Source: Amycolatopsis eburnea (GTDB lineage: Bacteria > Actinomycetota > Actinomycetes > Mycobacteriales > Pseudonocardiaceae). From it: a stretch of 64,000 bases of DNA. Shown here piece by piece: positions 19,703 through 28,770 of the stretch (its first letter is position 1; the number at the start of each line of letters is the position of its first letter). The DNA is taken from positions 62,001 to 126,000 of the forward strand of contig NZ_RSEC01000035.1 of NCBI RefSeq assembly GCF_003937945.1. The letters are read 5' to 3'. The notes under the pieces were generated by a model that saw only the letters and a program-made list of their open reading frames with translations, did not search any database and was not told the DNA's origin. Both the position numbers and the translations under genes were made by a program.

Positions 19703-22198
19703 CTACCGGACGCCACCCGAAGCGCGCTGCTTCTGCGCGTGCGCGGAGCGGGTGCAGACCTCGCCGACGTCGACCGTCTGGCCGCGGTCGACGAAGACGT
19801 CCGCCACGCCGACGAGCTTGCCGCTCGGCGACGAGCACGTCAGCTGGTAGGCCTCCTTCGTCCCGTACGTCGGCGGGATCGGCGACGCGAACGACACGTC
19901 CCCGGTCCAGTCGTCGACGGCGTTCGGGTCGGCCTGGTCGTAGTTGACCACCACGGCCTTGTAGTCGCCGGCCGGCGGGTCGAACAGCACGGCGTGCTCG
20001 GACGTCGTGCCGCCGTTGGCCGACGAGCTGACCAGGTTGCCCGCCGCGTCGTAGATGAACAGGTCCCAGTCCGTCGCGGTGCTCGCCCAGTTGATGTTGA
20101 CGCTGAACTTCCCGTTGTCGACCTTCGGCAGGCCGTCGACGTGGAAGGTGAACGAGTCACCCGCCGGGTCGGCCGGGTAGTTCTGGTTGATCGGCGGCAC
20201 CCCGGCGGGGTTGGTGACCGCGAAGCCCTGCTGCGCCGGGCCCTGCGGGTCGCGCCCGTACCGGCCGGCCACGTACGGCCGCGTCGACGGGTTGACCGAC
20301 CACGCGAAGCGCCCGCCGGAAGCGGTGAACTTCGAGTTCAGGTCGTCGGTGTAGTAGATCGGCGGCTTGGTGGTGCCGTCGGGCTGGAGCACCGGCGACG
20401 TCGGCGTCTGGAACGTCTTGTGCAGCTTGAGCTGGTAGCCCTTCGGCGCCGAACCGATCAGCGTCGAGTGCTGCTGCGGGTCGGCCGCGTTGCCCAGCAT
20501 GTCCAGGAACGCCTGCCGGTTGCCGCCCTTGCCCGCCCCGGCCGCGGGGGCCAGGCCTTCGTACTCCGCGACGACGCTGTCGGCGTAGGGGCCGTGGAAG
20601 CCGTTGCCGCCCACCTCGATGGTGAAGCCCCAGCCGCCGGTGGCCCAGTACGACCAGTCCTCGGTGGTGCCGGTGGTGTCGTAGAGCGCCCAGCTCGGCT
20701 CGCTGGTGTAGCCGTTGCGCGAGGCCAGCTTGTCGCCGAGCGCCTTGTACTGCGGCTCCTCCAGCGGCGGGCGGACGTCGGCCACGCCCGGCGGGCGCAG
20801 CACCAGCGCCGCGACGGTGTGCATCGTGATCAGGTTCGTCACCTGACGGTTCGCCACGATCGAGCGGACGTTGCGCACCTCGGGCTCGCTGAACGGCGCG
20901 GACCCGCGGAAGGTGTCGCCGCTCCAGGACAGCTCGGCGCCGGCCCCGCCCCAGAAGCCCGCGTAGTTGCGGTTCGGGTCGGTGCCGCGGACGCGGCCAC
21001 CCGGGTTGGCCTTGCAGACGCCGGTCGCGAACTGCGGCGGCGAGTCGTTGACGTTGCAGTTCTTGCGCTTCATCTCGTAGTCGAACCGGGTGAAGTCACC
21101 CTTCGGCTCGGCCTCGCGGGAGATCTCGAAGCCGTCCGGGTTGACGATCGGCACGATGATGTTGCGCGTCCTGCTCACCAGCCCGCGGATGGCGGCGTCG
21201 TGCGAGTAGCCGTTGATCAGCTCGTACGCCCACTCGATGACGTGCTCGGCGGCCGGCCACTCCCGGGCGTGGTGCACGCCCATGGTGAAGTTGACCGGCT
21301 TCCCGTCGGTGATGTTCTTGACGTCGGTGGCGATTTCGATGCCGACGACGTCGCGGCCCTCCCACGTCGATTCCGGCATGGTGAACGCCGAGACGAGGCT
21401 GGGGTTCTTGCGGGCGAGCTCCTTGAGCTCGTAGTTGTACTCGTAGAGGTGCCGGTAGCTGGTCCGCCCGGACGGCAGCGCCGAAGCGGCGGTCTTCGCG
21501 GCGTACTCGCGGTCGGTCTTCGCGTCCTGGACCGACTTGGCCGACAGGTCCGCCTCGAGCACCTTGGACTTGAAGCCGCTGGCGGCGAGCGTCTTGCGGT
21601 CGGCGTCGTTCGCCAGTACGACCTCGACGCCGGTCGCGTCGCCCTTCTCGGTGACGTCGAGGCCGAGGCCGGTGAGCTTGTTCTTGTCGGCGCGCGTCGG
21701 CGTCTCGACGCGGACGAGCTCCGCGCGCTGCGGCGCCGCGGCGGTCCCGGTCGGCGTGCCCTGCGGGGTCAGCGCGAGGAAGTCGACGCCGAGCTGGGCC
21801 TGCCCGGCCGAGCCGCCGTAGCGGCAGCCCTGGACGATGAGCTCCTGGCCCTTCTTCACGAAGCTTTCGGCGAGTTCGTGGGTGCGCAACGCCGTCGAAG
21901 CGGCGACGACGGCACCGGTCGCCTTGTCGAAAACGGCGACGTCCCAGTCGCCTTCGGTGCCCGGGGTCGCCTTGAGCCGGGCCTGGACGAGACCGTCCAC
22001 GGTGGACGTCAGCTCGCGGCGATCGGTGCCCGCGGTGCCCTTGGGCTGCACCTTCGCGAAGCACGAGCGGGGTACGGACTTGTCGGCGCGCAGGATGTTC
22101 TGCGCCGCGCCGGCGGTACCGGTGGGTAGCGCGACGAACGTTCCGGCCAGTGCCACGGCCGAAGCCAGCAGCACCAGCCGTCTTGGTGAATTCCCCAC
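19703..22198 (-). CDS. Secreted zinc carboxypeptidase, peptidase family M14
   Basis: The GTG (VGNSPRRLVLLAS) was chosen because AGGAGG lies eight bases upstream; the longer in-frame start lacks a site. The 831-residue protein has an export signal ending near GTAGAAQ. The M14 zinc motif is GVHHAREWPAAEH near residue 308, NPDGFEIS follows near 355, and the catalytic Glu is in FTIEVGGNGF near 528. Active M14 enzymes remove C-terminal residues from peptides. The C-terminal ~170 residues (DSFTFHVDGLPK, WDLFIYDAAGN) resemble a PPC-type secreted accessory domain. It is extracellular, and convergent with LysE at the shared terminator. Confidence 0.9.
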   Translation of the reverse strand: MGNSPRRLVLLASAVALAGTFVALPTGTAGAAQNILRADKSVPRSCFAKVQPKGTAGTDRRELTSTVDGLVQARLKATPGTEGDWDVAVFDKATGAVVAASTALRTHELAESFVKKGQELIVQGCRYGGSAGQAQLGVDFLALTPQGTPTGTAAAPQRAELVRVETPTRADKNKLTGLGLDVTEKGDATGVEVVLANDADRKTLAASGFKSKVLEADLSAKSVQDAKTDREYAAKTAASALPSGRTSYRHLYEYNYELKELARKNPSLVSAFTMPESTWEGRDVVGIEIATDVKNITDGKPVNFTMGVHHAREWPAAEHVIEWAYELINGYSHDAAIRGLVSRTRNIIVPIVNPDGFEISREAEPKGDFTRFDYEMKRKNCNVNDSPPQFATGVCKANPGGRVRGTDPNRNYAGFWGGAGAELSWSGDTFRGSAPFSEPEVRNVRSIVANRQVTNLITMHTVAALVLRPPGVADVRPPLEEPQYKALGDKLASRNGYTSEPSWALYDTTGTTEDWSYWATGGWGFTIEVGGNGFHGPYADSVVAEYEGLAPAAGAGKGGNRQAFLDMLGNAADPQQHSTLIGSAPKGYQLKLHKTFQTPTSPVLQPDGTTKPPIYYTDDLNSKFTASGGRFAWSVNPSTRPYVAGRYGRDPQGPAQQGFAVTNPAGVPPINQNYPADPAGDSFTFHVDGLPKVDNGKFSVNINWASTATDWDLFIYDAAGNLVSSSANGGTTSEHAVLFDPPAGDYKAVVVNYDQADPNAVDDWTGDVSFASPIPPTYGTKEAYQLTCSSPSGKLVGVADVFVDRGQTVDVGEVCTRSAHAQKQRASGGVR

Positions 22199-22373
22199 AG
22201 GAAAAGCCTCCTTGACCGAGGGCCCGGCACGGCGGACGTACCGGTAGCGGGTGACCATAATGGAGGAAATCCGGCTGCGGTAACCGCCGTAAGTCGTACA
22301 GCCTTCAGCCCGGACGGCTGCCCGTTAGGACCTTTCACCGGGAGTTCAACCGGCGGTCGGCTACTGTCGGTCC

Positions 22374-23027
22374 ATGGTCACGGTCCCTGCGCGACGGGTG
22401 TCGGTCGCGGTCTCGCTCAGCGGCCTGGCCGCCTTGGCGCTCGGCGCCGGCTTGGTGCTGCTGCTGCAGGTCATCCCGCCGACCGACGCGATCAGCCCGA
22501 CCCGCCGCACGATCAGCGAGTACGGCCTGTCGGACCACAAGTGGGTGTTCGACCTCGCGGTGGTCCTGGTGGCACTGGGCTCGGCCGCGGGCCTGGCGGT
22601 GCTGGGCGGGCAACGCCGGCTGCCCGTGCCGGCGGCGATCTTGGGTACATTGTGGACGGTCGGGCTGCTGGTCATCGTGGCGTTCCCCAAGCCGGACTGG
22701 GCCACGGTCTCCCGTGCCGACTTCGGCGGGACGCTGCACCGGATCGCGAGCGTGGTCGCGTTCGTGGCCTTGCCGCTCGCGGTGCTGGTGGCGGCGCGGA
22801 CGGCGTTCCCGGCGTCACCCGGACGACGCTGGCTGGCCCGGGTGCTGGCGATCCTCTCGCTGGGCTGGTTCGCGGTGATCCTGGGCGCGGTGGTGGTGGC
22901 CGCGGCCACGGACGGGCGCTGGTGGACGTTGATCCCGCTGGGACTGGTGGAACGCGGGATGGCGCTGACGGAGCTGATCGCGCTGGGCGTGCTGCTGGCG
23001 CCGGTCAGGTCCGGACAACCAGGCTAG
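22374..23027 (+). CDS. DUF998 family integral membrane protein
   Basis: The 217-residue protein has six to seven hydrophobic helices and the DUF998 hallmarks: an ISEYGLSDHKW segment after the first helix, a conserved FPKPDW loop and GGTLHRIASVVAF. The biochemical role of this family is not known. It is divergent from the carboxypeptidase gene (175 bp between them, no clear operator seen). Its stop overlaps the stop of the NTF2-like gene on the other strand by four bases. Confidence 0.85.
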   Translation: MVTVPARRVSVAVSLSGLAALALGAGLVLLLQVIPPTDAISPTRRTISEYGLSDHKWVFDLAVVLVALGSAAGLAVLGGQRRLPVPAAILGTLWTVGLLVIVAFPKPDWATVSRADFGGTLHRIASVVAFVALPLAVLVAARTAFPASPGRRWLARVLAILSLGWFAVILGAVVVAAATDGRWWTLIPLGLVERGMALTELIALGVLLAPVRSGQPG

Positions 23028-23572
23028 AGCTGCGGCTCAACGGTGTTGACCAGCCGCGGGTCGGGCTCCCCGCCCGACATCTTCAGGAACCCCCGCGCCA
23101 CCCGCGCCAGCAGCAGCCAGTTCTTCGGCTTCTTCTTGTCCACCCCGCCGACCAGCTGCTTGAGCATCGACAGCGTGTCGAAGTAGATCCGCTCGCAGAC
23201 GAGGTTTTCCTCCGCGTCGAACACGAAATAGGCCGTCATCCGCACCCGGAAGCGCGAGCCCGTCGCCGGGACCGGGCCGAGCGGGCCCAGGTGCGTGCCC
23301 AGCAGCCAGAACTCGACGATGACCGCGTCGGCGCTGTGGCGCAGCGCGATCAGCTCGTGGCGCTGGTCGGGGAACGCCGTGCGCGTGTCGTGGTAGTAGC
23401 CGCGGACGGCGTCGCCGCCGTCGTGGACCGTCATCGTCGCGATGACCTCGTAGTGCGGGTGCGGGAACGTAGAGAGCGTCGCGTCCCAGTCCTGGGCGAC
23501 CTCGTCGCGGAAGTGGTCGAGCACCAGCTTCTGCCGGGCCTCCAGGACCTCTTGGGCGGGGATCTGCCGCAT
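23024..23572 (-). CDS. NTF2-like (SnoaL-type) fold protein
   Basis: The 182-residue protein (MRQIPAQEVLEARQK) has the alpha+beta cone pattern of the NTF2/SnoaL superfamily, with a run around YEVIATMTVHDGGDAVRGYYHDTRTAFPD and conserved aromatic and charged pocket residues. Members act as isomerases, cyclases or simple binding proteins in small-molecule metabolism. AGGAG precedes the ATG. It diverges from a P450-TetR operon across a 77-bp region with two TetR-type palindromes, so the three genes are probably co-regulated and may act on the same steroid- or terpene-like compound. The reaction is unknown. Confidence 0.8.
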   Translation of the reverse strand: MRQIPAQEVLEARQKLVLDHFRDEVAQDWDATLSTFPHPHYEVIATMTVHDGGDAVRGYYHDTRTAFPDQRHELIALRHSADAVIVEFWLLGTHLGPLGPVPATGSRFRVRMTAYFVFDAEENLVCERIYFDTLSMLKQLVGGVDKKKPKNWLLLARVARGFLKMSGGEPDPRLVNTVEPQL

Positions 23573-23587
23573 CGATCGCTCCTTTAT

Positions 23588-23625
23588 CTACGGCGTAGGT
23601 ATCCGCCGATAACCTACACTGTAGG
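23588..23625. promoter_or_regulatory. Paired CTAC-N3-GTAGG palindromes, candidate TetR operators
   Basis: CTACGGCGTAGG (23588-23599) and CCTACACTGTAGG (23613-23625) are two inverted repeats with the same half-site, starting 25 bp apart. They fill the divergent region between the NTF2-like gene and the P450 gene. The TetR encoded at 24951 is the likely binder. Confidence 0.65.
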
Positions 23626-23649
23626 CAACGCCGAAAGAAGGGGGAAGCC

Positions 23650-24954
23650 GTGCTCGAAGGAGCCCTCGCCGTCGCGAAACCCGTCGTCCGGTGGAGTCTC
23701 GGGCACGCGCTGCCGCGGACCGTGCTGCGCCGCGAGGCCAAGCGCGGTGACCTGCAGGGGCGGATGGTCGTCGCCGCCGCCGAAGGGCGGGACCTGACCG
23801 GGCTGTTCGAGGAGATCCGCGCCGCCGGGCCGCTGGCGCGCACCCGGTTCGGCTGGATGACCACCACGCACGCCGCGGTCCGGGAAGTGCTCTCCAGCGA
23901 GGACTTCCGCGTCGGCGTCATCGGCGCCGACGGCTCGCCGCTCGGCCGGCTGGTCGAGTGGTCGGCGGGCGAGCACCTGCACCCCGTGCGCCCGCCGTCG
24001 CTGCTGGCCGTCAACCCGCCCGAGCACACCCGCTACCGCAAGCTCGTCACCGGCGTGTTCACCGCGCGGGCCGTCGAGCAGCTGCGCGGGCGCGTGCAGG
24101 AGATCGCCGACGGCCTGCTCGACGGGCTCGACCCGCACCACCCGCTCGACCTCGTCGAGTCCTACTGCGGGCTGCTGCCGGTGACGGTCATCAGCGAGAT
24201 CCTCGGCGTGCCGCCGTCCGACCTCGGCAAGGTGCTGGCACTGGGCTCGGCGGCCGCGCCCAGCCTCGACCTCGGCCTCGGCTGGCGGACGTTCCGCCAC
24301 GTCGAGACCGCGCTGGGCGAGTTCGACGCCTGGCTCGGCGAGCACCTGGAGCACCTGCGCCGGCACCCCGGCAAGGACCTGTTCAGCAAGCTCGTCGCGG
24401 CCCGCGACGACGGCGTCGGCCTGACCGAGACGGAGCTGAAGTCGACCGCGGGCCTGGTGCTGGCGGCCGGGTTCGAGACGACGGTCAACCTGCTCGGCAG
24501 CGGGATCGCGCTGCTCGCCGGCGATCCCGGGCAGCTCGCCGTGCTGCGCGAACGTCCCGAGCTGTGGGGCAACGCCGTCGAGGAGGTGCTCCGGTACGAC
24601 CCGCCGGTGCTGCTGACCGGACGCCTCGCGACGCGCGCGACCGAGATCGCCGGCGTGCCGCTGCCGCGCGGCGCGCTGGTGACCACCGTGCTGGCCGGCG
24701 CGAACCGCGACCCCGGGGTGTTCGCCGACCCGGCGGCCTTCGACGTCACCCGGGAACGCGCGCGCGACCACGTGGCGTTCGGCGCCGGGCGCCACCACTG
24801 CCTGGGCGCGTCGCTGGCGCGCATGGAGGGTGAGATCGGGTTGCGCACGATCTTCGAGCGCTTCCCGGGGCTGCGGGTGCTGCCCGGCGGCCGCCGCCGC
24901 TCGACGCGCATCCTGCGTGGCTACGAGAACCTGCCCGCGGTGCTCACGCCGTGA
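23650..24954 (+). CDS. Cytochrome P450
   Basis: The 434-residue class I bacterial P450 has the I-helix oxygen-activation motif LAAGFETT near residue 275, the ExxR in EEVLRYDPP near 315, and the heme loop FGAGRHHCLG with the cysteine ligand near 384. The GTG start is preceded by AGAAGGGGGA. P450s of this size usually hydroxylate hydrophobic substrates using ferredoxin partners; none is encoded nearby. The stop overlaps the GTG of the TetR gene (GTGA), so the enzyme and regulator are co-translated. The operator pair upstream suggests substrate- or product-controlled induction. Confidence 0.93.
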   Translation: MLEGALAVAKPVVRWSLGHALPRTVLRREAKRGDLQGRMVVAAAEGRDLTGLFEEIRAAGPLARTRFGWMTTTHAAVREVLSSEDFRVGVIGADGSPLGRLVEWSAGEHLHPVRPPSLLAVNPPEHTRYRKLVTGVFTARAVEQLRGRVQEIADGLLDGLDPHHPLDLVESYCGLLPVTVISEILGVPPSDLGKVLALGSAAAPSLDLGLGWRTFRHVETALGEFDAWLGEHLEHLRRHPGKDLFSKLVAARDDGVGLTETELKSTAGLVLAAGFETTVNLLGSGIALLAGDPGQLAVLRERPELWGNAVEEVLRYDPPVLLTGRLATRATEIAGVPLPRGALVTTVLAGANRDPGVFADPAAFDVTRERARDHVAFGAGRHHCLGASLARMEGEIGLRTIFERFPGLRVLPGGRRRSTRILRGYENLPAVLTP

Positions 24955-25592
24955 CGACCCGGCGCGGGCGTCCGCCCAAGGACCTCGGCGGCCTGTCCCG
25001 GGACCGCATCCTGCGGGAGGCGCTCGCCCTGGTCGACGAGGAGGGCCTGGACGCCGTCAGCATGCGCAAGCTCGCGCGGCGGCTCGGCGTCGACCCGATG
25101 AGCCTCTACAACCACGTCGACGGCAAGGACGCGCTGCTCGACGGCGTCGCCGAGGTGCTGCTCGCCGCGATCCCGGCGCCCCCGCCGGGCGGCCTCCGGG
25201 AGACGATGTCCGCGCTGGCGCACGGTTTCCGCGACGCGATGCTCGGGCACCCGCGCGCGGCGCCGCTCGTGCTCACCCGCCAGCTGGCGTCGATGACGGC
25301 GCTGGCACCGGTCGAGGCCGTGCTCGGGCCGCTGCTCGCGGCCGGGTTCCCGCCGGAGCGCGCGGTGCACGGGCTGCGTGCGGTACTGGCGTTCCTCATC
25401 GGCACGCTGATGCGGGAGGTCGAGGCCGCGCCGACGTTCAGCAGCACCGGCGACCCGGGGCGGCTCGCGGACCTCTCGGCGTCCGGCCTGCCCGCCGTCA
25501 CCGCGGCGGCGCCGTACCTCGCGGTGTGCGACCACGAAGCGGAGTTCGAATTCGGGCTGCGGATCCTGCTCGACGCCCTCAGCGAGCTTTAG
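24951..25592 (+). CDS. TetR-family regulator (TetR_C type) in operon with P450
   Basis: The 213-residue protein begins VTTRRGRPPKDLGGLSRDRIL with the DNA-binding HTH at about 18-62 (LDAVSMRKLARRLGVDPMSLYNHVDGKDALLDG). The HVDGKDALL segment and the C-terminal half resemble the TetR_C ligand domain. The gene overlaps the P450 stop and its own stop overlaps the convergent alarmone synthetase stop. It probably represses the P450 operon and the divergent NTF2-like gene through the CTAC-N3-GTAGG sites. Confidence 0.88.
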   Translation: MTTRRGRPPKDLGGLSRDRILREALALVDEEGLDAVSMRKLARRLGVDPMSLYNHVDGKDALLDGVAEVLLAAIPAPPPGGLRETMSALAHGFRDAMLGHPRAAPLVLTRQLASMTALAPVEAVLGPLLAAGFPPERAVHGLRAVLAFLIGTLMREVEAAPTFSSTGDPGRLADLSASGLPAVTAAAPYLAVCDHEAEFEFGLRILLDALSEL

Positions 25593-26242
25593 CGGATCCG
25601 CTCGTGCAGCGCGGCCATCCGCGCGTCGAGGTCGGCCGCCGTCCGGGCCGCCGCGGACAGCTCGCCCGCGAAGTCCGGCGGGACGCTGTCGCGGTACTTG
25701 TACGACAGCTTGTGCTCGACGGCGGCCCAGAAGTCCATCGCGATGGTGCGCAGCTGGACCTCGACCTTGACCTTTTCGACGCGGTCGGAGAGGAAGACGG
25801 GGATGCGGACGATGAGGTGCAGGCTGCGGTAGCCGTTCGCCTTCGGCCGCGAGATGTAGTCCTTGGTGCGCAGCAGCTCGACGTCGTCCTGCGCGGTGAG
25901 CATCCGGGCGACCTCGTAGACGTCGGACACGAACGGGCACACGACGCGGATCCCGGCGATGTCGTCGAGCGCGCCGGCGGCGGACACCCAGTCGCTGCCG
26001 AGGCCGCGGCGGTGCACCTTTTCCTTGATCGCTTCGGGCCGCTTGACCCGGCTGGTGATGTGCTCGATCGGGTCGTGCTGGTGGACGAAGTCGAACTCCT
26101 CGCTGAGGATCCGCAGCTTCGTCATCAGCTCCTCGATGGCGAACTTGTACATCAGGAGGAACCGCGGGAGCTGCCCGGCGACGGCGAGCTCATCGGCCGC
26201 CTCACGCAGGGAAGCGTCCTCGGCCGCCGGGTCGGTGGTCAC
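25589..26242 (-). CDS. Small alarmone synthetase (RelA/SpoT synthetase domain only)
   Basis: The protein would make (p)ppGpp from ATP and GDP or GTP. The GTG (VTTDPAAEDASLREAADEL) has GAGG five bases upstream; the longer frame is unlikely. The 217 residues hold a single synthetase domain: KEKVHRRGLGSDW near 90, the catalytic-core DIAGIRVVCPF near 112, KDYISRPKANGYRSLH near 143, and VEVQLRTIAMDFWAAVEHKL near 170. There is no HD hydrolase, TGS or ACT domain, as in RelP/RelQ-type SAS enzymes. No hydrolase partner is adjacent. Confidence 0.9.
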   Translation of the reverse strand: MTTDPAAEDASLREAADELAVAGQLPRFLLMYKFAIEELMTKLRILSEEFDFVHQHDPIEHITSRVKRPEAIKEKVHRRGLGSDWVSAAGALDDIAGIRVVCPFVSDVYEVARMLTAQDDVELLRTKDYISRPKANGYRSLHLIVRIPVFLSDRVEKVKVEVQLRTIAMDFWAAVEHKLSYKYRDSVPPDFAGELSAAARTAADLDARMAALHERIR

Positions 26243-26425
26243 TGAAGCCTCGTGCTGTCGTCGGTCGCTTGCGAGCGCCAGGGTACTGCGCTCTGTTTGG
26301 TGAACGATCGGCGACGGGCCGGAGTTCCCGCGGGTCACCGGTTCGGGTGTTCTCGGTCTGCGGTTGGCGGAGGGTGAGCACCGGCCCGCCACCGGTGCTC
26401 ACCCTCCGGGTCTTCCGCTCGGCCG

Positions 26426-27772
26426 CTACTTGCCGGCGGTGGCTGTGTTCGTGGCGGTGGCCTTGGCTGCTTGGGCCGCGACGCACTTCTCGGCAGCCGC
26501 GGCGGCCTGCTCGGCGGCCTGGGCCTTGCCCTTCTTGCCCTTCTGCTCGGCGGCCATGCCCTGCTGCTCGGCCGCACCCTTCTGCTCGGCGGCCATGCCC
26601 TGCTGCTCGGCCGCCGCGCCCTGGTCGGCGGTGGCCTGGGTGACGCAGTCGAGGATCGCCGCGCAGTCCTGCGCGGAGACCTCGTTCTGGGCGGCCGCGT
26701 CCTGCCGGGCGGCCTTGCCGTTCTGGTCGGCCGCGCCTTGCTCGTTGGCCATGCCGTTCTGGTTCGCCATGCCCTGCTCGGCTGCCTTGCCGTTCTGGTC
26801 GGCCGCGCCCTGCTGGTTCGCCATGCCTCGCTCGGCGGCCATGCCGTTCTGGCCCGCCATGCCCTGCTCGGCTGCCTTGCCGTTCTCGTCGGCCGCGCCC
26901 TGCTGGTTCGCCATACCCTGTTGGTCGGCCATGCCGTTCTGCTTCGCCGCACCGTTTTGGTCGGCCATGCCGTTCTGCTCGGCCGCGCCGTTCTGGCCCG
27001 CCATGCCTTGCTGGTCGGCCATGCCGTCGGCACCGGCGGCCTGCGCTACGCACTTCTCGACCACTGCGCAAGCCTGTGCGGCCGCAGCGTTCTGGTCGGC
27101 GGCGTTCTGCTTCTCGGCTGCCTTGGCCCCGGCCTTGCCTTTCTGCTTGGCCTTGCCCTGCTGATCAGCCATGCCGTTCTGCTCGGCCGCCATACCGTTC
27201 TGGTCGGCCATGCCGTTCTGCTCGGCCGCCATGCCCTGCTCGGCCGCCATGCCCTGCTGATCGGCCACACCGTCCTGCTCGGCCGCCATACCGTTCTGCT
27301 CGGCCGCCATACCATTCTGATCGGCCATGCCCTGCTGCCCGGCCGCCATACCGTTCTCGGCGGCCTCGCCCTTCTTCTCGGCCTTGCCGTTCCCGGCCTT
27401 GCCGCCGTTCTCCTCCGCCACAGCCTGGTCCGCCGCTCCGGCCACCGCCGCGCAGTCGGCCGCGGCCGCGTTCGCCGTTACCTTTCCAGCACACCCCGCG
27501 GCCTCACGCCGCTGTTCGATCTGCTGGACCACCGCCTGGCGGTTGGCTATCCTCGCCGCCGATTGGGCGTCCGGGGCGGACTGCTGGCCCGCGATGAACG
27601 TCAGGTTGTTCCGGAGCGCCGTGTCCAAGCCGGCACAGCTCTCGGTCGCCGCGTTGCTCGCCGGGCTGCTCAGGGCGATCGCCGTCGCGGTCGCCCCCGC
27701 GACACCCAGTAGCGCTACCAGCCCGATCGTCGCCGGTTTGCGGTGTCGTCCGGTCGTGCGCGTGTGGGGCAT
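26426..27772 (-). CDS. Secreted low-complexity protein with 6/7-residue Gln/Asn-Gly-Met-Ala repeats and Cys pairs
   Basis: The ATG MPHTRTTGRHRKP has GAGGAGG at ideal distance. After a signal-type helix (IGLVALLGVAGATATAIALS) come about 110 ordinary residues with a Cys pair. The rest of the 448 residues is largely built from units such as MADQNG, MAAEQNG, MANQQG and KAAEQG. Two cysteine-bearing islands (QACAVVEKCVAQA near 235 and QDCAAILDCVTQA near 372) interrupt the repeats, and a final AAEKCVAAQAAK closes the protein. The pattern, with regularly placed Cys islands resembling the N-terminal CAGL and DCAAV segments, suggests internal duplication. I know no family with this repeat. It is probably exported and may be a cell-envelope or matrix protein. 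The flanks are unrelated genes. Confidence 0.8.
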   Translation of the reverse strand: MPHTRTTGRHRKPATIGLVALLGVAGATATAIALSSPASNAATESCAGLDTALRNNLTFIAGQQSAPDAQSAARIANRQAVVQQIEQRREAAGCAGKVTANAAAADCAAVAGAADQAVAEENGGKAGNGKAEKKGEAAENGMAAGQQGMADQNGMAAEQNGMAAEQDGVADQQGMAAEQGMAAEQNGMADQNGMAAEQNGMADQQGKAKQKGKAGAKAAEKQNAADQNAAAAQACAVVEKCVAQAAGADGMADQQGMAGQNGAAEQNGMADQNGAAKQNGMADQQGMANQQGAADENGKAAEQGMAGQNGMAAERGMANQQGAADQNGKAAEQGMANQNGMANEQGAADQNGKAARQDAAAQNEVSAQDCAAILDCVTQATADQGAAAEQQGMAAEQKGAAEQQGMAAEQKGKKGKAQAAEQAAAAAEKCVAAQAAKATATNTATAGK

Positions 27773-27859
27773 CAGCCCCTCCTCTCGGGTCGCCACCTCA
27801 CCCAGTCACACGGGGGAGCCACCTGGGCGGTTCAACGCGACCCGAGAGTCCTTTGTGGA

Positions 27860-28735
27860 CTAGCCGAGCGAAGCCAGCTGCGGGACCGTCGGGGCCATGC
27901 CCTCGATCCAGGTCGACGGCGAGCCCGTCGTCGGCGTGACGATCGCCGTCTGGATGCCCAGTTTCGCGTAGTCCGCCATCGAGCGGACGAAGTCGTCGCG
28001 GGTTTCCGGGGTCGGGCGGGGGTTGTTGGCCAGGACCGTCTTGCGGATCGTCGCGTAGTCGCGGCCGACGTCGTCGCAGTGGCGGCGCAGCACGTCCAGC
28101 TTGTGCGCCACGTCCTCCGGCGACGTCCCGAACAGGTTGCACGCGTCGCCGTACTGGGCGACCAGGCGCAGCGTCTTGCGCTCCCCCGAGCCGCCGATCA
28201 TCACGTTCGGGCGGTGCAGCGGCTGCGGCGAACACAGCGTCTCCGCCAGCTGGTAGTGCTTGCCCTCGAAGGCGCCGTTGGCCGCCGGGTCCCACATCTG
28301 GGCGCAGATGCGCAGCGTCTCCTCCAGCCGCTCGAAGCGCTCGGCGATCGGCGGGAACGGCACGCCCATCCCCCGGTGCTCGCGCTCGAACCAGGCGGCG
28401 CCGACGCCGAGGGCCGCGCGGCCGCCGGAGAGGACGTCGAGGGTCGTGACGATCTTCGCGAGCAGGCCCGGGTGGCGGTAGGTCACGCCCGTGACGAGCA
28501 GGCCGAGCTCCACGCGGGACGTGTGCGCGGCGAGGTAGCCGAGCGTCGTGTAGCCCTCCAGCATGTGCGCTTCGGCGGGGAGGCCGGTCGGTTCGATCTG
28601 GAAGTAGTGATCCATGAAGGACAACCAGGTCGCACCGGCTTCCTCCGCCGCGGCGCCCACCCGGGCGAGCTCGCCGGCGATGGCGGCGGGGCCGCCGTCG
28701 ATGTCGAAGATGGGCAGGTGGAAACCGAGTTCCAT
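27860..28735 (-). CDS. LLM-class (F420-dependent-type) oxidoreductase
   Basis: The 291-residue TIM-barrel protein (MELGFHLPIFDIDGGP) has the luciferase-like pattern of actinobacterial F420 enzymes: SFMDHYFQIEPTG near residue 40, a TSRVELGLLVTGVTYRHPGLLAK stretch near 75, TLDVLSGGRAALGVGAAWFEREH near 95 and the flavin-loop PNVMIGGSGERKTLRL near 175. It would transfer hydride with reduced F420 or FMN on an unknown substrate. AGGAGA stands before the ATG. A MerR-type promoter with a 19-bp spacer and a perfect palindrome lies just upstream. Confidence 0.9.
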   Translation of the reverse strand: MELGFHLPIFDIDGGPAAIAGELARVGAAAEEAGATWLSFMDHYFQIEPTGLPAEAHMLEGYTTLGYLAAHTSRVELGLLVTGVTYRHPGLLAKIVTTLDVLSGGRAALGVGAAWFEREHRGMGVPFPPIAERFERLEETLRICAQMWDPAANGAFEGKHYQLAETLCSPQPLHRPNVMIGGSGERKTLRLVAQYGDACNLFGTSPEDVAHKLDVLRRHCDDVGRDYATIRKTVLANNPRPTPETRDDFVRSMADYAKLGIQTAIVTPTTGSPSTWIEGMAPTVPQLASLG

Positions 28736-28770
28736 GGGGTGTTCTCCTGACGTGCGGTCGCAGTGACCCC

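Noticed and set aside
26471..27712. Leu/His/Gly-repeat open frame on the plus strand
   Set aside because: It is the antisense of the Gln/Asn-Gly-Met-Ala repeat gene, which has a signal peptide and a strong ribosome-binding site.
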